Shown here: positions 30,522 through 34,468 of the stretch, piece by piece
Position numbering within the stretch: the stretch's first letter is position 1
Layout of the letters: every line of letters begins with the position of its first letter
Assembly: GCA_012517325.1 (NCBI GenBank)
Contig: JAAYVF010000123.1
Coordinates: 1-34,468, forward strand
Source: Myxococcales bacterium
GTDB lineage: Bacteria; Lernaellota; Lernaellaia; Lernaellales; Lernaellaceae
Direction: 5' to 3'
DNA length: 34,468 nt
Notes under the pieces: generated by a model
Database searches by the model: none
What the model saw: only the letters and a program-made list of their open reading frames with translations
Told to the model about the DNA's origin: nothing
Program-made: the position numbers and the translations under genes

Positions 30522-31058
30522 ATGAATAAACCAGCCCTGATAATACTGATCGTCATCCTCGCCGGAGGATGGGCGATTTCCTCCTCGGGCCAGCAAAATC
30601 CGCAAGGCCCGCCGTACATCAGTTCGTCGAAGGCCACTTACAAGCCGCTGGGCGCCGTGGAAAGCATCCCGATCTACAAGAACGTCGGCAAAACCACGCT
30701 CCTCGTATTCTGGGCCAGTTGGTGCATGCCCTGCCTGCAGGAAGTGCCGCAGCTCAATCACCTGCACAACCTGTACGGTGCTTCCGGGCTGAACATTCTG
30801 GCGATGAACATGGACGAAAGCTCCGATGAAAACGTCGCGCTGCTGGTGAAAAAATTCGAGATCATCTATCCGGTCGCGATTCCGACGCCCGAACTGGTGC
30901 GCGATTTCAAGGTGCACGCGATTCCGCTGACCCTGCTCTACGGGCCCAACGGCGTGCTCGAACAATCCTGGTTGGGGCCGGTTTCGGTCGAGGAACTGGA
31001 ACGCCAGATCAAAAAGGTGCTGCCGGCCAAACCGGAAGTCGACAAGGTCAAATCGTGA
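30522..31058 (+). CDS. TlpA/ResA-like thioredoxin-fold protein
   Basis: This 178-residue envelope thiol reductase has an N-terminal signal or anchor (KPALIILIVILAGGWAI) and a TlpA-type thioredoxin fold. The active site is WASWCMPCLQEVP, and the cis-Pro region is visible as HAIPLTLLYGPNG. TlpA/ResA proteins keep apocytochrome CXXCH cysteines reduced before heme attachment. Its DsbD-like neighbour upstream is the expected electron donor. The ATG at 30522 is preferred over an in-frame GTG at 30495 because it gives a normal signal segment, but a clear ribosome-binding site is lacking (GAGGAAAG is 18 bases away). Its stop overlaps the xseA start by 4 bases (GTGA). Confidence 0.88.
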   Translation: MNKPALIILIVILAGGWAISSSGQQNPQGPPYISSSKATYKPLGAVESIPIYKNVGKTTLLVFWASWCMPCLQEVPQLNHLHNLYGASGLNILAMNMDESSDENVALLVKKFEIIYPVAIPTPELVRDFKVHAIPLTLLYGPNGVLEQSWLGPVSVEELERQIKKVLPAKPEVDKVKS

Positions 31059-32395
31059 ACGAACGCGACCGCCGCGTCTGGACCGTCGCCGAACTCGCCG
31101 CGCAAATCAAAGGACAACTGGAAAAATCCTTCGCCGAAGTCCTCGTCCGCGGGGAAGTCAGCGCCCTGGCGCAGCCGGCCAGCGGGCACCTCTATTTCAC
31201 GCTCAAGGACGACCGGGCCGCGATCCGCTGCGTCCTTTATCGCCAAATCAGCCGTTTCCTGCGGGTTCTGCCGGAAGAAAAAAAGGAATTCCTCGTGCGC
31301 GGCAAGGTCAGCGCCTACGGCCCGCGCAGCGAATACCAGATCGTCGTCGATTTTCTGGAGCCGATCGGCCTGGGCGCGCTGTACGCGGCCTATCTGGCCT
31401 TGCAGCAAAAACTGGCGGCCCGCGGCTACTTCGCCCAGGAACGCAAGCGCCCGCTGCCGAAGCTGCCGCGCACGATCGGCATCGTCACCAGCCTCTCCGG
31501 TGCGGCGCTGCACGACATGCTGCGCATCCTCCTCGCCCGCCGGCCGGGCCAGCACGTGGTCGTCGCGCCCACCCTGGTGCAAGGCGACAAGGCGCCCGCC
31601 GCCATCGCCCGGGCCCTCCGCCTGCTGACCGACCGCGCCGCCCCCGATCTGGTGATCGTCGGCCGCGGCGGCGGCAGCCCCGAGGATTTGTGGTGCTGGA
31701 ACGAAGAGGAAGTCGTGCGCGCGGTGGTCGAGTGCCCCGTGCCGGTGATCTCGGGCGTCGGCCATGAAACCGACGTCAGCCTGTGCGACCTGGCGGCCGA
31801 CGCGCGCGCCGCGACGCCGACGCACGCGGCGGAAATGGCGGTGCCGGACATCGCCGAGTTGCTGGTCAAGGTCGGGCTGCAAAGACGCCGCCTGACGCGC
31901 ACCCTGGCCAATCGCCTCGAATCGCTGGACCGTCGGTTGGAACACCTGCGCCATCGGCTGCGCCAGGAAGCCGCGCCGACCGCGCCGGCCGGCCGACGGC
32001 TCGATGAACTGCACGAAAAGCTGGTGAACGAGCTTCATTTTCTGGTCACGCGGCGGCGGCACCAATTGGAAATGCTGAATCAGCGGCTGCAGGCGCAATC
32101 GCCGGCGGCCCGCCTCGCCCAGCGCCGCCAGCGGCTGGAAAGCCTGCACTTTCGCTTGCGGGGCGCATTGGCGCGGCAACTGGACAAACAGGAAAACCGC
32201 CGCGCCATCCTGCACGGCCGGCTGGAAAACGTCAGCCCGTTGGCGGTGCTGGAACGCGGCTACGCGATCGTCACCGACGCGCAACGTCGGGCGGTCCGCC
32301 ACGCCGGGCAAACCCAGCCCGGCGATCCGCTGCACGTGCGCCTGCATCGGGGGAAATTGTCGGCCGTCGTGACGGCGGTCGATCCCGGCGAGTGA
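31055..32395 (+). CDS. xseA: Exodeoxyribonuclease VII large subunit
   Basis: This 446-residue nuclease subunit starts with an OB-fold (about 10-105; VWTVAELAAQIKGQLEKSF, VRGEVSALAQPASGHLYF). The catalytic domain follows, with RTIGIVTSLSGAALHDML, the GRGGGSPEDLWCWNEE motif and GVGHETDVSLCDLAADARAATPT. A C-terminal coiled coil (about 265-400) and a VLERGYAIV segment complete the protein. It degrades single-stranded DNA together with the small subunit XseB, but no xseB gene follows in the window. Translation starts with GTG within a GTGA overlap with the TlpA-like gene, implying coupling. The gene is convergent with the ABC-F gene across 4 bp. Confidence 0.95.
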   Translation: MNERDRRVWTVAELAAQIKGQLEKSFAEVLVRGEVSALAQPASGHLYFTLKDDRAAIRCVLYRQISRFLRVLPEEKKEFLVRGKVSAYGPRSEYQIVVDFLEPIGLGALYAAYLALQQKLAARGYFAQERKRPLPKLPRTIGIVTSLSGAALHDMLRILLARRPGQHVVVAPTLVQGDKAPAAIARALRLLTDRAAPDLVIVGRGGGSPEDLWCWNEEEVVRAVVECPVPVISGVGHETDVSLCDLAADARAATPTHAAEMAVPDIAELLVKVGLQRRRLTRTLANRLESLDRRLEHLRHRLRQEAAPTAPAGRRLDELHEKLVNELHFLVTRRRHQLEMLNQRLQAQSPAARLAQRRQRLESLHFRLRGALARQLDKQENRRAILHGRLENVSPLAVLERGYAIVTDAQRRAVRHAGQTQPGDPLHVRLHRGKLSAVVTAVDPGE

Positions 32396-32399
32396 AACG

Positions 32400-34235
32400 C
32401 TACCGATCCTTCTGGGCCTGTAACGCCGCGCGTTTCGTTTCCAGTTCGTACCAGCGGGCGTAGAGCGCTTCCAACGCGTCGTGCGCCGCGCGGTGCGCCT
32501 CGAAGGCCTGTTGGAGCCGTTGGGCGTTGGTGTTCACCGCCGGGTCCTCCATTTCCCGCCGGTGTTTTTCGACCTCTGCCTCGGCCTGCAAGATGGCGGC
32601 CTCCAGCCCGTCGAATTCGCGCTGCTCGCGGAACGAAAGCTTGGTCGGCGCGGGGCGCGGCCGGACCTTGGGCGGCTCGCTCGTTTTTTTCGGTTTGGCC
32701 GCCGACCGTCGCGCCGCGCGATCCGCTTCCGCCTGCGCGTAATCAGCGAAGTATTTCGTTCCCCCCTCGCCGTCCAGTTCCAGCAGCACCGTGGAAATCC
32801 GGTCGAGCAGGTAGCGGTCGTGAGTGACCATCACCAGGGCGCCCGGAAAATCCGTCAGGCTTTCCTCCAGCACCTCCAGCGTGGGGATATCCAAGTCGTT
32901 GGTCGGCTCGTCGAGTAAGAGCACGTCGGCGGGCCGCAACATCAGCCGGGCGATCAGAATCTTCGCGCGTTCGCCGCCGGACAGGCGGCCGATTTCCACG
33001 TCCAATTGCGAGGCGGGAAAACGAAACCGCGCCGCCCAGGAGCCGACGTGAATCGGCCGGTCGCGGAAGATCACCGTATCGCCCTTTTCCGCCAACGCGC
33101 GCCGCAGGGTGAGGTTGGGATCGAGTTCCTCGCGGTGCTGATCGAAATACACCATGCGCAACTGCTCCACCCGTTGAATGCGACCTTCGTCGGGTTCGAG
33201 TTCGCCCGCCAGCAGCCGCAGCAAGGTGGTCTTGCCGCTACCGTTGGCGCCCAGGAGTCCCAGCCGCAGGCCCGGCCGCAACAGCAGGTCGAAATCGCCC
33301 AGCAGCCGCCGGCCGCCCAGCGATTTGCCGAGGCCGCTCGCCTCCAGCAGGCGTTTGGTTTTGCGGCCGGTGGCGACGAAGTCGATGCCCGCCCGTCCGG
33401 TCACGCCCTGCTGCTTCATCGTTTCCAATTCCCGGATCAACTGGTGGGCCTCGTCGATCCGGAATTGGGCTTTCGTGCCGCGCGCCTTCACGCCGCTGCG
33501 CAGCCAGGCGACCTCGTTGCGCACCTTGACGCTCAACGATTCCTGCTGCCGGGCGCGGGCGATCAGCATCTCCTCGCGCCGCTCCAGAAAGGTGCTGTAA
33601 TCCCCCTCGACCGAAAGAAACCCGCCGGGGTAGCGGCGGTCGAGTTCCAGGGTGCGGCAGACGCACCTTTGCAAAAAGGCCCGGTCGTGGCTCACGATGA
33701 CGTAGGCGAAGCGGCTTTCGACCAGCAGATTTTCCAGCCAGAGGATGCCGTCGAGATCCAGGTGGTTGGTCGGCTCGTCCAGCAGCAGGATATCGGGATC
33801 GGTCACCAGGGCTTGCGCCAGCGAAAGCCGTTTCCGCCACCCGCCGGAAAGGGTGTCGATCACGGCGGCAGGGTCGCCGAAGCCCAAACGGCTCAGAATG
33901 ATTCCGGCGCGCACGCGCGGGTCGTTTTCGCCATCCTGATGCGGCGCGGCATCCCGTTCCGCGGCTTCGCGCAGAATTTCGGCGACGGTCCGCCCCGCGG
34001 CGAAGCGGCTGTCCTGGGGCACGAAACCGACGCGCAGGCCCTTGGCGACGGCGCATTCGCCTTCGTCGGGCGATTCCAACCCGGCCAGAATGCGCAGGAG
34101 GGTGGTCTTGCCCGAACCGTTGGCGCCGATGACGCCGATCCGATCACCGGCGCTCACGCTCAGCGAAATGCCGGCGAACAACGGCCGATCCCAATAGCTC
34201 TTGGCGATTTCCCGGCAGGCGATCAGCGAAGCCAT
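32400..34235 (-). CDS. uup: ABC-F family ATPase, Uup type
   Basis: This 611-residue soluble protein has two ABC domains in one chain and no membrane segment. The first has Walker A GANGSGKT (37-44), signature LSGGWRKR and DEPTNHLD. The second has GANGSGKTTLLRLLAG, signature LSGGERAK and DEPTNDLD. The linker between them is basic and helical, as in ABC-F proteins acting at the ribosomal E site. The C-terminus (about 525-611) is a charged coiled coil rich in Glu, Arg and Ala, the feature of the Uup subgroup, which binds DNA and affects transposon excision and ribosome function. A purine-rich AGGTGG lies 4 bases before the ATG at 34235. It is convergent with xseA. Confidence 0.9.
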   Translation of the reverse strand: MASLIACREIAKSYWDRPLFAGISLSVSAGDRIGVIGANGSGKTTLLRILAGLESPDEGECAVAKGLRVGFVPQDSRFAAGRTVAEILREAAERDAAPHQDGENDPRVRAGIILSRLGFGDPAAVIDTLSGGWRKRLSLAQALVTDPDILLLDEPTNHLDLDGILWLENLLVESRFAYVIVSHDRAFLQRCVCRTLELDRRYPGGFLSVEGDYSTFLERREEMLIARARQQESLSVKVRNEVAWLRSGVKARGTKAQFRIDEAHQLIRELETMKQQGVTGRAGIDFVATGRKTKRLLEASGLGKSLGGRRLLGDFDLLLRPGLRLGLLGANGSGKTTLLRLLAGELEPDEGRIQRVEQLRMVYFDQHREELDPNLTLRRALAEKGDTVIFRDRPIHVGSWAARFRFPASQLDVEIGRLSGGERAKILIARLMLRPADVLLLDEPTNDLDIPTLEVLEESLTDFPGALVMVTHDRYLLDRISTVLLELDGEGGTKYFADYAQAEADRAARRSAAKPKKTSEPPKVRPRPAPTKLSFREQREFDGLEAAILQAEAEVEKHRREMEDPAVNTNAQRLQQAFEAHRAAHDALEALYARWYELETKRAALQAQKDR

Positions 34236-34327
34236 CTTTCCACCTTTATCCTGGACCTTCCGTCACAACGCGGATGAATGCTTACCACGTTCAAGGCGAG
34301 AAGCAAGCGGGGGAATGGAAAGTCAGA

Positions 34328-34468
34328 TTATTTGTTTCGCCAATAGAAATCGATGGCGCCCTCGTTGGTGTGCACGGCCACGCCGGGACGATTTTGCGAG
34401 TCGTAATCCAGAATATATTTTAGTGGAGTCGTGTGTTCCGGGACGTCGACCAGTTCCTCATGCCAGGC
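34328..34468 (-). CDS. C-terminal fragment of an unidentified protein (cut by window edge)
   Basis: An open frame enters from the right edge on the minus strand and runs 46 codons to a TAA at 34330-34328. It includes TTPLKYILDYDSQ and ends EGAIDFYWRNK. Codon use fits the rest of the window, and the frame ends 92 bases before the ABC-F start, so it is probably the end of a gene upstream of uup on the same strand. The start, length and family lie outside the window. The gap 34236-34327 holds no further feature that I can recognise. Confidence 0.55.
   Translation of the reverse strand, partial: AWHEELVDVPEHTTPLKYILDYDSQNRPGVAVHTNEGAIDFYWRNK

Noticed and set aside
1-34468. CRISPR array, tRNA, rRNA, prophage or toxin-antitoxin module
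   Set aside because: No regularly spaced direct repeats, no tRNA T-loop/acceptor pattern, no rRNA sequence, and no phage or toxin families were recognised anywhere in the window.

Overview
The window is a GC-rich chromosomal segment from a Gram-negative-type bacterium. It carries a lipobox lipoprotein, a DsbD-family thiol reductase, system II (CcsBA) cytochrome c maturation, a MacB-like permease and M3 oligoendopeptidase. Two secreted proteins end in long Asp-rich tracts followed by a cysteine-containing C-terminus, a style I associate with uncultured deltaproteobacteria-like lineages. No rRNA, tRNA or phylogenetic marker is present, so the lineage is a guess.

Layout. (1) 1-140: the end of an insertion sequence running off the left edge, with a transposase N-terminus. 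(2) 159-2843, minus strand: a xylose catabolic pair, xylA then xylB. (3) 2844-3238: a strikingly AT-rich gap. (4) 3239-5881: a soluble multi-PAS hybrid histidine kinase, followed by a small convergent lipoprotein. (5) 6437-10248: an orphan MacB/FtsX-like permease, a secreted Asp-tailed protein, an MgtC/SapB membrane protein and a four-helix membrane protein. (6) 10310-17657: an M3 oligoendopeptidase divergent from a methionine and one-carbon unit, with cobalamin-dependent methionine synthase, a homocysteine methyltransferase/methylenetetrahydrofolate reductase fusion, and a 53-residue rubredoxin. (7) 17682-20500: a DMT-family exporter, then a beta-propeller protein with a PKD/REJ-like domain and Asp tail, transcribed as its own unit between a clear sigma70-type promoter and a strong intrinsic terminator. 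(8) 20527-20634: a 35-residue single-helix membrane protein. (9) 20789-23457: a sulfur-transfer operon of larE-like, mnmA and a MoeB/ThiF-family E1-like gene. (10) 23466-31058: a divergent envelope redox region, with resB-ccsA-engB on the minus strand, and a Ca-loop protein, an SH3/FxLYD-like protein, a DsbD-like reductase and a TlpA/ResA-like thioredoxin on the plus strand. (11) 31055-34235: xseA convergent with an Uup-type ABC-F ATPase, then the C-terminus of an unidentified protein at the right edge.

How the genes may work together. Most of the window is housekeeping in an accessory arrangement. Three parts look less ordinary. The first is the pair of Asp-rich, cysteine-ended secreted proteins, which may share an undescribed C-terminal sorting or modification signal. 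The second is the larE-mnmA-thiF operon, where both PP-loop enzymes carry a CxxC plus distal Cys triad and the E1-like protein has lost the conserved cysteine. The third is the cytochrome c maturation region, where ResB, CcsA, DsbD-like and TlpA-like proteins flank two uncharacterised membrane-anchored proteins.

Several gene starts were revised from ribosome-binding sites and promoters. The main one is metH, whose first ATG lies inside a predicted -10 box. Two small genes (rubredoxin and the 35-residue membrane protein) are easy to miss.
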